DNA of 64,000 nucleotides from Bolinopsis microptera. Its lineage: Eukaryota > Ctenophora > Tentaculata > Lobata > Bolinopsidae. This document shows, piece after piece, positions 51,689 through 63,233 of the stretch. The stretch covers positions 13,065,118 to 13,129,117 of the forward strand of contig NC_087078.1 of NCBI RefSeq assembly GCF_026151205.1. The letters run 5' to 3'. The translations under genes and the position numbers were made by a program. Numbering within the stretch: position 1 is the first letter of the stretch; every line of letters begins with the position of its first letter. The notes under the pieces were generated by a model. It did not search any database and was not told where the DNA came from. It was given only the letters and a program-made list of their open reading frames with translations.

Positions 51689-52290
51689 GTTTGGCCGGTA
51701 TGCTAAGCGAGACTGGGCAACAGAAACCGTAAAATCCACGTACTAGGCCACCATAGTACGATCCGAGGATTCTGGCGTTGTACCCGGGGTCTCCAGGGCA
51801 AACATTCCCCGCTCCATCCCTGAATTAAACATTGGTCAGGTGGCTTGCTACGCGACCAGGCAAACAAGTGCTACAGTGTGAGGTTGGGGATTTTTAGAGG
51901 ATGAAGTATGAATCCATCCCCACTTCACTTTCTATCGAGCTTTAAATCCGCCGGTGACCCCATGCAACCACTCTGACACAACCTGTGGGATTTATCAAAA
52001 CCCAGGGCTTATGCAGGTCACAACAATTTAAACTCAATAAAAGAGGATATCGTGGCAACCGCCAAGAGGGCCCTCATGCGTTCTATAAATGGTTTCGGGT
52101 GCCCCGCTTGGATCAGACTCATGCAGCCCTCAGACACAATATTACCCTTGGTTTGTATTTTTGGAACGCCTTAGATCAATATTGCCCTCCCTAAGTCATG
52201 CGCTAATAGTTCGTATTGTGCCTGAGAGGTTTAAATATATTGAAGGGAATAGAACAATGAACAATGAACAGACCCTGTTTATAACATAAA
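51689..52290. other. Unrecognised, possibly mobile-element leader
   Basis: More GC-balanced than its surroundings (for example GGTCTCCAGGGCAAAC, CCCAGGGCTTATGCAGGTCA). It has no single long frame and no conserved motif. The texture resembles a LINE 5' UTR, but I cannot name a family. Confidence 0.25.
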
Positions 52291-52724
52291 TCAAATTATT
52301 AAATATTTTATAATCCGTTGAAACGGTTCAGTAGGGTAAGGTTACAATCCATTTCGAATTTCTTGTAGCTCGTTAAAATTAGTCAAAACTTCTGCAACCC
52401 TAGAGATTTTCCCGGTTTTTATTTATTGGAAACTGATTATAAATTTATATAATTATATAAAATCATTATATAACATAATAATGATAATTATATTATGATT
52501 AATTAAATAAGTTATTGACTAATGAGTTAGGACTATGTATAGACAACATTTTAGAAAATTATCCAATGATTGAAGACGGCAATCTTTATTACACCTAAAT
52601 CTACCAAAACTTCTTATATTAATAAATTTAAATACACTATTTTTTCGATTTATTTTTACGCGTCGGTATCAATTAGATTGGATATTAATGAGTTTTAAGT
52701 TATTGCAGGTTGAATTGGTGGAAT

Positions 52725-53203
52725 TGCAACGTGGAATAATGTCAGTATTCCATAAGAACCCCAAACTGACAAAGACATTAATTGACATTAATAGACATTA
52801 ATTAGACATTAAATTGACATTAATTACATTAATTACATTAATTGACCTTAATTTTAATTGACAGCAATTGACATTAATATGTCTTGAAATTAGAGATTAT
52901 CATTATTCGATTAATATTCAAGATATTCACGTCCTATGTAAGTTAGACCGGTTCAAAAAAACTAAATGTCCTTGAAAACTTAATGAGAATGTTCTTATCC
53001 TGTTGATCCATTAGCTTCAAAGACCACCGAAACAAAATTACAGCTTCCAAAACTCTTCCATCTTCGTCCCAACACACCCACGCCCGATATATTAAGTTGG
53101 TTTTCTTTATACAGGTAAAATATCTAGATCGTGCTTTTTTTTTTTAGTATGAAGGAGTAATGTTAGCTGAGAGATCGGGGGGGGGGGGGGGGGGAGGGGG
53201 GGT

Positions 53204-53240
<37 letters not shown>

Positions 53241-53254
53241 GGGGGGGGGGGGGG

Positions 53255-53288
<34 letters not shown>

Positions 53289-53700
53289 GGGGGGGGGGCG
53301 TTATTCCAAATAGAGGAAATTCATGCGAGGGCATTCTCGTTAAATGTGGGTTGTTAAGTTCTGATGATGTTGAGAACCACGCCCTTGGATGGGGCCACAA
53401 ACCCATGTTAAGAAAATTTAATTTCGGAAAACCGTATTTATTTTAGTTTTATTGTTTAATGATCTGAATTTTTACATTTCTACATTTCCATATGTGATAG
53501 TAGTGAATAAATTGATGATTAAAAGTTCAAAGTGCTAAAAATTGGAAGAAACTACAGAATCTCTCTGGTCAAAAAATGCGTGTCAATATAATGTCAGTAT
53601 TCCCAAAAATTTGGCAAAACACTGACATAGACATAATTGAACATAATTGACATTAATTGCCATAAATTGACATTAATTGACATTAATTGCCGTTGCATAC
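52725..53700. repeat. Paired ATTGACATTA arrays around a G-rich tract
   Basis: AATGTCAGTATTCC followed by degenerate tandem ATTGACATTA units occurs at 52737-52880 and again at 53590-53695. Between them, at 53177-53300, lies a tract of over 110 G with a few A and T. Confidence 0.7.
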
Positions 53701-54499
53701 ACCCCCGGTTGAATTAAATATGTTAAATGTTTTGAATTTCTCCACTAAGATATGACCTGTATGTACATTTTAAATATCGTTAAAACGAATAATTTAAGGA
53801 ATTAATTCAATTTTTTAAAAAATTCCAATCGTATCCCTCAGTGGAATCGATTTGCAGCCTTATCAAGGTGGACAAGATTTAAACCTATTATTAAATTCAT
53901 GTATTAAATTATAGATTATCAAAGCCGTTACACGTTACCTTTAGCGTTTTAAATTTCATGTCAACAATAAAATGTAAGTCAATCAGAACTTACTGTTCTC
54001 ATGGCATATCGCTCGTCATATCTCATCTGTATATGCTTAATAGATAGGTACCCTAAGCTCGACAGGATATATTCAACTGTGAAAAAAGTACAGTGTAAAG
54101 TAGAGGGTTAAATGGCCGATTGCGTTATTTTTTTGAATGATCTGTTCGTTATTCTGTCACGAAAACCAGTAATGGTATTTGTGATTACGTCTAGAAAGAT
54201 GGATCTCGTAATCTGTAAATCTTTCATTATCTTACTGGTCATCATTAATGAATTTTAGATTTTGCAATAGTTTATGTCGTGGGTAATTTTGCTCACATGT
54301 ATTATGCTCTTAAGTGGAGGTTTGAATCAGTTTTGATTCAAATAGGTATTCGGTGAAGAACTAGAATACAGCCTAGAAGAAAACTAACTTCTTATCAATT
54401 TAACTTGAAATTTAAACAGCAGAAATATTATATTCCTCATTCTGCTTGTATACACGTCAGCAACTAAGTGACCGTCATAAAGTCCAATATGAACTGAGC

Positions 54500-56500
54500 T
54501 TTGATACGTTGAATGTTTTTGAAAAAATTTTTCTACCAGTCGGTCGCTTTCCACGACCCATTTTTCACTGCTTTTACTGAATATTTCTTGCATGACCATT
54601 TAGCAAGGTCACTGAGGATTGCACAAGAAACGATAAGGTTCTCTATTCCGACAAAGAAAGCTTTGATAAAAGGAACATCATCATAAGACAGGGTGGTCCC
54701 GACTCCAGACAGTTACTGCCCAACACAATCCTATAATAACTCGCGTATTCTTATTAGAATTGCACAGAAATTTCAGAGATTATAATATGGGTCAAACTTA
54801 GATTTCCTGAAAGTTTCGTCAATTTAATTTTATTACAGTGGGTGTGGCAGCCACTCCTCTTTTTCACTATTTTCAGCGTGGTGAACGCTTTCAGCTAGGA
54901 ACTTCAAAGTTTCTAGACCACATTTGGATTGATAAGTGCTTTCCCCAAAATTTTTCAAGTTGGTTGTTCACAAAAATTTAACACGAGTTATGACCCTTTT
55001 AAGATTTGCCAGTTAAGTAATCCAACACTTAATCAGTGATATCTTCACTCAATCAATGTCTGATTGGTTTGGAGAGCTGCTTATTGGACGCAACCGAAGC
55101 CGCCTATAATGCAAATTTCTTCGGTTTTTATGGAATGTCACTATCAGTATTCACTCAATGTGATCAGATCGTCATCCACCAACATGGCTCGTTACCACCT
55201 AATGTGGCTCATTGTTGCTCGATGAGATTACTGATTGGGTGACGAATTCACTGATTAAGTGCCGAGATCACGTATCTGCAAATATCTTAAAAAGGGCCAC
55301 CCTGCTTTAAAAAGAGATTTTGGAAGATTTTTGATTGACAAGCTTTTCTGCCGTCCCCTCTTTGACCGGATTTCGTAGGTTTTGACCCTGAACTTGTTAC
55401 CAGTGACCAATTAGTGTAGGTCGGTGAGGAGTGACACAAGTCGCCATCAATGGTACTGCGAAAAAGAAAGATATCGGAGGTGACTTTTGCGATGCCAATG
55501 AAAATTTTGATATGTCCATACAAGTGGGACTTATTCGAATTTAGCTTTCTGCGACCCACATTTGCATTGTTTTGACTGATTTTTCTTCAACATCCATCTC
55601 TTACAAGGTCACCTGAAGGATGGCACAAATAACACGTGTGACATGTACTCAAATTTTTATTCCCAAAGAAAGCCTTTGATAAACGTGAAAATCATCAGAA
55701 TATAAAAAGTGATTTTGGAAGTTATTGAAGAGGAGCCTGTTTGCTGTCCCCTACGCCGTAGATTTTGCGCGTTTTTTTCACTCACAATTTTTACCATTGA
55801 CCAATCAGTGAGGTCGGTGAGAATTACAAAAGCCACCATCAAGGTACTGTAGCAGTATATCCGGAGGAAAAACTTAGATTCAGATGAAAATTTTGAACAT
55901 GTCCTACCGGTAGGACATATTTGATTTTCAGATTTCTGCGACCCACCCAAATTTCACTGTTTCGATTGAATTTTTCTTCAAGGACCATCTTACAAGGTCA
56001 CTGAAGATGGCACAAGACAAGATTGAGGAACTCAAAGTTCTATTCCCAAAAAAAGCTTTGATAAACGGAAAATCATCAGAATATAAAAAGAGATTTTGGA
56101 AGATTTTTGAAGAGGAGCTTTTCTGCCGTCCCCTTGACCAAAATTTTGCGGTTTTGACTGAAATTTTCACCAGTGACCAATCAGTGAGATCGGTGAGAGT
56201 GACACAAATCGCCATCAAGGTAGCCATGGAAGCAGTACATCCGGACAAAACTTCAATGCAATGAAAATGTTGAATATGTCCTACATGTAGAACATATTTG
56301 AATTGTTTTCACTGTTTTGACTGAATTTTTCTTCAATAACCATCTTACAAGGTCACTGAGGATAGCATAAGACACGATTGAGGTACTCAAAGATCTGTTC
56401 CTAAAGAAAGCTTTGATAAACGAAAAATCATCAGAATATAAAAAGAGATTTTGGAAGATTTTTGATGACGAGCTTTTCTGCCGTCCCGTCCCGTCCCCTT
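54500..56500 (-). repeat. Dimeric satellite array
   Basis: Units of about 355-395 bp recur (landmark GCTTTTCTGCCGTCCC or its variant at 55341, 55735, 56116 and 56471). Each holds two related half-units: one with ACAAGGTCACTGAGGATGGC, the other with CCAATCAGTGAGGTCGGTGA, both preceded by GTTTTGACTGAA-type sequence. The 54.5-55.3 kb part is more diverged. Minus-strand frames through several units look protein-like (for example LTDLTDWSLVKISVKTAK), so derivation from coding sequence is possible. Confidence 0.75.
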
Positions 56501-56503
56501 TGA

Positions 56504-56918
56504 GGGCGTCCAGGCGTCCGTGGACGCCCTAAAATTATTATCTGGTGGCTGGTGCTTGAAAATAGAAATAGTGATTAGTAATAGTATTCGGAAATATCTA
56601 ATCGCAATATAAAGCTCTTTATTCACTCAAACGTTCGAATGTAAGGCATAAGCGCACACATGATCTTTGTGAAATTTTGTGTTGTAGGGTGTCCAATCCT
56701 CGTTTGGACAACTAAGCCGCGCAGTTTTAACACATAGTTAATTGTAAACGGTACAAAGCACATCAAGCGCATCCCACTAAAGGTAATCTATATGATTTGG
56801 TCGTCCAGGACACCTCGCAATTTGAACTATTGACTGCTATGATACTGCGCAGCTGAGATCGTACACGTGTGGTGTCCTGTTTCACCCATGTTATAAGTTT
56901 TTGTTTTTGTTTGCTGTC
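56504..56918. repeat. Right arm of the long-distance inverted duplication
   Basis: Reverse complement of 7008-7428 with very few differences by eye. It directly continues from the last satellite unit, as its partner does at 7.5 kb. Confidence 0.8.
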
Positions 56919-57103
56919 ACCTGTGAAATGTGACACATTGCATACATGAGGCCCTGTGTGTAACTGTAATGTATGTTGGAATAATTTAATTAATTATTTA
57001 ACTATCTGCTATGGTAATGGTATTGTATGCAGTCATCGGTGAATAGACATTGGTAGTTTGGGGGGGAGCTTGGGGCTTTCACGATAGGCTTTCTGCGACC
57101 CAT

Positions 57104-57852
57104 ATTTCACTGTTTTGACTAAACTTTTCAAAAAGGTGAAGTTTCTTGGTGTTATTATTGATGATCAGCTTAAATGGGATGCTCATATACGGTCGCTCAA
57201 CACAAAGCTGAAATGTGAAAGTGGGAAAATTTGTAGAATACGGCACATTATTCCAGAAAAACTCTACAAAGAACTGTACTACACACTATTTGAATCACAC
57301 TTGCGATTTGGGATATCAGTATGGGGTGGCCTTAGTAACAACAGGCTTGAACCAATATTTATCACTCAGAAGAAATGTGTTAGAATACTATTTGGTAACC
57401 GAGAGGCGTACTTAGAAAAGTTTAGAACTTGTGCTAGAACACGAAGTAAAGACAAGCAAAAATTAGGAAGCGACTTCTATGAAAAACAGCACACAAAACC
57501 GCTATTTAAGAAAAATGGTTTACTAACCATACACAGTTTGTTCAAACACACATGTTTATTGGAAATGTTCAAAATCAATAAATTAGAATCCCCAGTCCCA
57601 CTCCTAAATCTATTTAACAGATCATCAAGACGTGCTGATCGATTCATCACTCCAACCCCATCCACCTCCTTCATATATCAATCGACAAAAATGTGGAACG
57701 ATTGTAGAAACACTGCTAGCAATATCAACTTCTCTACATCAACGAACCTTGTGAAATCCACAATAAAAAAGGAGTTACTCGGCATGCAGTCCAGGTACGA
57801 CGAAATAGATTGGTGTGAACTGAACTTCGATTCCAACGAACTGAAATTCTAA
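57104..57852 (+). mobile_element. LINE reverse-transcriptase C-terminal fragment
   Basis: The frame reads KFLGVIIDDQLKWDAHI, YKELYYTLFESHLRFGISVW and so on to FDSNELKF and a stop, matching the RT thumb and C-terminal region of Jockey/CR1-superfamily LINEs. Palm and endonuclease are absent. The left boundary falls inside a satellite-like half-unit (TTCTGCGACCCATATTTCAC at 57090), so truncation or insertion happened there. A GC-rich then T/A-rich 3' region continues to roughly 58490. Confidence 0.8.
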
Positions 57853-58664
57853 TGTCTACTCAATGAAGATATGCTGAGCGCTAAAGCCGATTGAAATGTT
57901 AATGTCTAAAGTATAAAATTTCGGCGGTCACGCCGCGCATTTTGCGCGCTGTGCCGCTATTTTTGGCCCATCTTATCAGATATTATTTACAATGTACTCG
58001 CACAGTACATGCAGGGCATGCCTCAAGATCATATTAGTGTAGGAATCATTATGTTTTCAACAATTCATTATATGTCGAATTCAGCAGTGGGTCCTCTCTT
58101 CGTCCGGTTTGTGTGTTTGTCGCCTGTCTGGACTCTCGTAGTCATGTAATTTTTAATTTTTAATTTCTAATTTGTTATTTTAATTTTAATTTTAATTTTT
58201 CAATTTTCTAAATGTGTGTTCTGCTCCGGGACTCGATTACCGTATCGGCTTTCTTGAGACTGTAAATTTGGAAAGCCAACTATGCGGGGCGCCTGCCCAC
58301 CGGCACTGAAGAGTGATCAAAGAATTAACTAAAATTTCCTAATATAACGATTGAATATAGAGTTGTTTAACCGGCGCGGCCATGGGTGTGTGGCCTAGCT
58401 TTGGCTGCACACCTATGACTGCGCTGTTGCTGGTGGACAGGCGCAGTTTTTGTTGTGCAGTAGTGTTGCAAGAGAATAAAACCAACTTATTATGTACTAA
58501 ATGGAATCAAGAATATTATTGACTATATTTGATAACGATGAATTGTAAATTTCGATCAATTTATATTTTTCGGTCTCCAATTATTGAACTGCGGAAGCTG
58601 GTTGCCTCAACAATGTTGACTATGCATGGTATGACTGAATTGTAAAAACGTGATAATTGAACGA

Positions 58665-59005
58665 AAAATAAATGATGAACATGATTCAAAAACTGTAAAC
58701 CACCAAATGAATTATCGCTTAAATTTAAATAAGTATTTAAACAAAAACCACCATGTGCCGTTAAGCAGCAGGGCGCGGCTCATCTGGGCCACAGCAAATC
58801 GGCGAAAATGGGTTCGAAAAAGCCACTATTGGCACTCGAGTCCTTGATCTTTCCGATGGTTCACTGGGGCTTTTGAGCTGCCGTCCTTCAGCTTCTGTAA
58901 ACTGAAATTACTACCAATCCAAGTTGAAGCAATCAGCCGACGCGCGGCTTTTATGGTTATATATGATATGTTTAATCTGTAATAAAGATCAAAATTCAAA
59001 TTTGT
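58665..59005 (+). repeat. Dispersed repeat, copy 2
   Basis: Matches 5906-6250 in the same orientation over about 340 bp. Confidence 0.75.
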
Positions 59006-60369
59006 TTCTCTAAAAAATTTGTTCCTCTAACACAGATTAGTTGAGCCCCAAATCATTCAGGGTACATGGAAGTATCAATAGGAAACAGATTAAGCAAAAA
59101 CAAAAATCTTACAACAATAAACAATAACACAAAATAACTCGTAAGATATCTTCGTGTATCAAGACAATATTTGCGTTAGCGCTCGATTTTTATACTACGG
59201 TGTAAATCTGCGAAAATACGCGCGGCTCGTCTCATCTTTATTTGTACATCATTTTTGGCCATTATTATCATTACATTACATTATTATTTTTATTGCAAAT
59301 TACATATTTGTATTGGATAAATATGCATTTTTTTCTTTATAAAATTAAGAAAAAAAAAAATCTTCAACGCAAAAAGGGATCATTATATTTTTATACAATG
59401 TACAATCTTGAGAGGCGTTTCTAATTTAGGTTAATTTATTTATTGTTTCATTGACTTTTTTGGCCAATTAAATCAGTTTTTGCTATTTTAATTGACATAC
59501 ACTGTATACTTTTTTGCGTGCGCGAAACGGCTGGGAAAATAGTTTACTCATTTTATAATATTCAATCACTTTAAATCTATTTTAGAAAAGTGTAGTAGTA
59601 TTTCAACGTATCGAGTGCATGTAATGAGCAGAAAATGCTGTTAAACTACTCCGCGCGCGCGGCTTTCTTTCCAAACTATCGCCTAAAAATAATTTGTAAA
59701 TCAGCAAGATAGGTAACTCAAAGTAGCAACAATTTTAATTTGCAACAGCGTTTCTAGAGTCTTGTAGATTATAATTTAAATAATTTTTCATACAATGACG
59801 TGCTAAAAATGGTTTGTTAATGTTTTCTTATTTATCATACCTATTCCTTAAATCAACTTCAGTGATTTCTTTCCGAGGAGACAGAGGTGCACAAAAATTT
59901 GTTGTTCATACATGATACATAGGTTTAGACCTTGTCATACGTTGTATGACCCGCCGCGCACGAAGTGCGTGGCTCCCCCTGTAGCGTCGAAGACCGTGGG
60001 GGTCACCACGACTGTGGGGGTCACCACGTGATACAATTTAGACCTGAATTAAGAGTTACTGGGAGGCGCTCAGCTTGTCATTCCACCGAATCTTTATTCG
60101 GGCTGAGTGAATTACGACTTCCATGTCCATCGCCCCATGAAAAAAAGTGCGCATGCTCATTGGATGCTAGAGCGCACGTGACTTGCATTCACGTCATCGT
60201 TCAGAACCAATTACAGCCGCGCAAAAGATTATGTGTGATTTTAGATATGGAAATATTCTAGATTTGCAAGGGTTCACTGGTATATAAGACGGTTTAATTT
60301 TATATAGGGTCATTGCATTGCTGATAGTATATGTATTAATATTGTAGCAAGATGCGCTACTGGGCCTCT
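59006..60369. other. No gene recognised
   Basis: AT-rich with CG-palindromic islands (CGCGCGCGCGG near 59652; GTGGGGGTCACCACG duplicated at 59997 and 60012). No conserved frame or RNA gene is seen. Confidence 0.5.
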
Positions 60370-61231
60370 AGTAGAGGCTCTTACGGGCAAAAAGACGTGT
60401 TTTCTGCTACGAGTTTAGAGACCTAACCGCTAATTGGACACAATAGTATGATGTCTAAGGATCGATAATATATTAAGAAGTATAAATTTGGCCTTATTAG
60501 TCACGTGCTATACCAATGCGCGTTTTAAACTTTGACAGTCTATTACTCTAAGGCAAATAAAGTAATTATATTCATATTTTGTCAGCAATAAGATCACATT
60601 ATTTTCTATTTAGTGTGAAAATATGAGCTAGAACGGACATAATCTCGCTGAGTTATAGCTGTTTGAAATTTATGATGAACGCGCGGGTGCCAATTGATAA
60701 CAACTAAATGCTTTTGCGCGTAGTGCGCGTCGAAAATTTGGCAAAAACGCTTGCGGAGTGACAATATTCAAACTTCGATTAAGTATATGAAGTGGGTACT
60801 TCTCGGAAAAGAAAAATTTAGGCAAACACGATGTGACTATTTTTGGGTTGATTTAATACAACTGCAAAAAATTATTCAAACTTCAAGCAAAAAAGTCAAA
60901 ATTTTTACCACTTTTTTGGATTTTTACCTCAGAACAAATAGAGGGATTTGTTTTATTTTTATACAATCTTGTGCGGCTGTCTTTTAGCTATCTTTATGCA
61001 AGTTTTGCCGACATGCCAACAAAATTAACTTGCTCAAAATATCAAAAAACATGGTTTTTTTGGCCTATTTTTGGCCCAAAAATCGGTTTTTTGCGATTTT
61101 ACCCCAGAACAATCAGTCCAATCATCTTGAAACCACTTTCAATCGATTCTACGGTCAAAAATACGTCTAGTAAGGTGTATCTGGGGTCCCTAACGTATCG
61201 AGCAGACAATGCCCGTAAGAGCCTCTACTAC
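60370..61231. mobile_element. 0.86-kb inverted-repeat element
   Basis: The ends AGTAGAGGCTCTTACGGGC and GCCCGTAAGAGCCTCTACT are perfect 19-base inverted repeats. The interior is AT-rich without a transposase frame. Confidence 0.7.
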
Positions 61232-61308
61232 TCGCCGAGCTGCGAAGAATTGACATCGTCAACTAAGTATTAATACTTTTCATACAATTAATAACAAAGT
61301 CTTCATGT

Positions 61309-61837
61309 TACCTTAATTCCCAAAAATTTGGGCGACAAAAAATTTGAGCGGGCCTCTCGCCCAAATTTTTTGCAGACCAAATTTATAGCATAAATCTTTT
61401 CCGTCTGCTAAATTTTTTGCTAACCAAACTTTTGGCATTTGGCCCTGAAATTGTAGGTTTACAACCTACCAGGACGCGCGCCGAGTATATGGAACAGATA
61501 TTTTACGAGTATCACCCGTTAACCCTGAAATCTATAGAAAGATGGCTTTTTTTCATATCCAAGTGAAATAATATTTAAAATTTTAGTTTTCTAATCTGTC
61601 ATTCATGGCTTGACCAATTAAAAAGGATTGAAAGCAAAATGACTGGAATAATAAGGAATAATAATGAACTAAGGCAAATATTTAACTGAAATTTTAGTGG
61701 AAAATCGTTCATTTTTCGAAGAATTTGTGCCCAAATTTTCGGTCGCCCAAATGAGTTCAAATTTTCTGCCCAAATTTTTCGGGCTCAAATAAATTGTGCT
61801 CAATATAATGGCGCACAAATTTTTGGGAACTAAGGTA
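61309..61837. mobile_element. MITE with TACCTTAATTCCCAAAAATTTG ends
   Basis: The left end TACCTTAATTCCCAAAAATT is mirrored by AATTTTTGGGAACTAAGGTA on the right. Both halves are full of CCCAAATTTTT-type motifs. A 71-bp element is nested inside it. Confidence 0.75.
61452..61522. mobile_element. 71-bp miniature element with 9-bp target duplication
   Basis: CCCTGAAAT flanks both sides (61443-61451 and 61523-61531). The insert runs from TGTAGGTTTACAACCTACCA to GAGTATCACCCGTTAA and matches the left terminal region of the 24516-25005 element in inverse orientation. Confidence 0.75.
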
Positions 61838-62159
61838 TGTAAAGTATATTATTTGGATACTTTATTTTTATCATACCTATTCTTGGCTGTTTTGAGCTCT
61901 GGTCTGAAAGGGTAACATATGCTCAGTCTCGGATTTTATAGGGAGACCTCTGATTCCTTCGAGTGTAATAGATGAGCATTAATTTGCTGCATCCACGAGC
62001 TTTGAGTGATCTCTTACAGCTCTGACTGTTCTCTGCAAGAGCAATCCACTAGCGACCAATTGTGCTGGTCTATCTTAAGAGTCGAGATCAGTTGTCATTT
62101 TATGTAAATTTTGTAGATATTTTACTGTACTATTTTATATTGTATACAATTTGACGGAC

Positions 62160-62300
62160 AAAATGATCCCAGGGGGGGGGGGGCTCCCAACCCACCGCTT
62201 CGGCGGGTAGTTGATGCACCGATCACAAGCAAGAGCCACTTTGGTCTACTTGCTGTGAGGTGTCTCAGCTACATGGGTTGGGGGCCGTCCCCCCTTTTTT
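62160..62300. repeat. GC-rich hairpin block
   Basis: GGGGGCTCCCAACCCA at the left and TGGGTTGGGGGCCGTCCCCC at the right can pair across about 110 bp that includes a small CCACCGCTTCGGCGGG stem-loop. It may be a small MITE. Not a tRNA. Confidence 0.4.
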
Positions 62301-63002
62301 TTCTTTTTTTTTGTCTTTGAACCAAAGTATTTATCTCTTTCGTTTTCAGACTGACGGCTACCTTTATTAGGCACATCATCCGAATGCTATCCTTTTGTTG
62401 TGCCCCCTAGACATAAAATGAACTCTGAAATAATGTATATTAAGATTTAAATAGGTAGGCTTATGCTGAAGAGTGAACAGAGAGTATCATTCATGTTTAT
62501 CACAGAATTATTATGATTTACTAGTGTGACTAACCCGTGCCTACGGCCAGGACTTCACTTTCGCAGTTGAAATGCAAAAGTATAAACCCGCATATTATAT
62601 TCGAAAACACGCATTACATTGTCGTAATTTGGTGCAAAAGTATGAACTCTCTCAGTCCAAACAGACTGCAATTTTATTCCGAGTGCCCCCTAATAAGCTT
62701 ATAGTATTACATAACAGGGAATCTTGGGGAATCTTGCGGCTGATCCACTACCAAATAACCCAATTATGATTTATGTACCAACGCTGCAGTAATAGGGGAG
62801 AGAGCAAGGAGAAGCGGGAGAAAAAGTGAGCCATTTTATGTCACATTTGTGGTACAAAACCATCAATTAAACCACTTACCACCAGCTAATTTAAGAAAAC
62901 TTAAGCTGTTGGGCTTCATCAGAGTTGTGCTGGAAATATACCGAAAAAAACTAGTCCCATAACTCAGATTAACTGTTTTCTTGATTGAGTTGTTCGTAAA
63001 TT

Positions 63003-63003
63003 A

Positions 63004-63040
<37 letters not shown>

Positions 63041-63060
63041 TTATTGAGATTATATATATA
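63003..63060. repeat. CA and TA dinucleotide microsatellite
   Basis: About 15 CA repeats, then a short TATATA run. No other feature is seen in 62300-63230. Confidence 0.9.
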
Positions 63061-63233
63061 GATTACTGGTGGGCTGTGGGTGATGATGTCATTTTTGGCA
63101 CACAGCAGTACTTTAAAAATCGAAATGTTGCAAAATCGAAACACCTCGCTACTTGAAGTCCAATCATTATTCTTTAAGCTAATATAATTGTTTACTCTTC
63201 ATTCATTTCAATAAAATGCTTATAATTTTGTAG

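Noticed and set aside
62160-62300. Possible tRNA or structured RNA at 62.2 kb
   Set aside because: Pairing is mainly between the outer arms like a MITE; no A/B box pair or cloverleaf.
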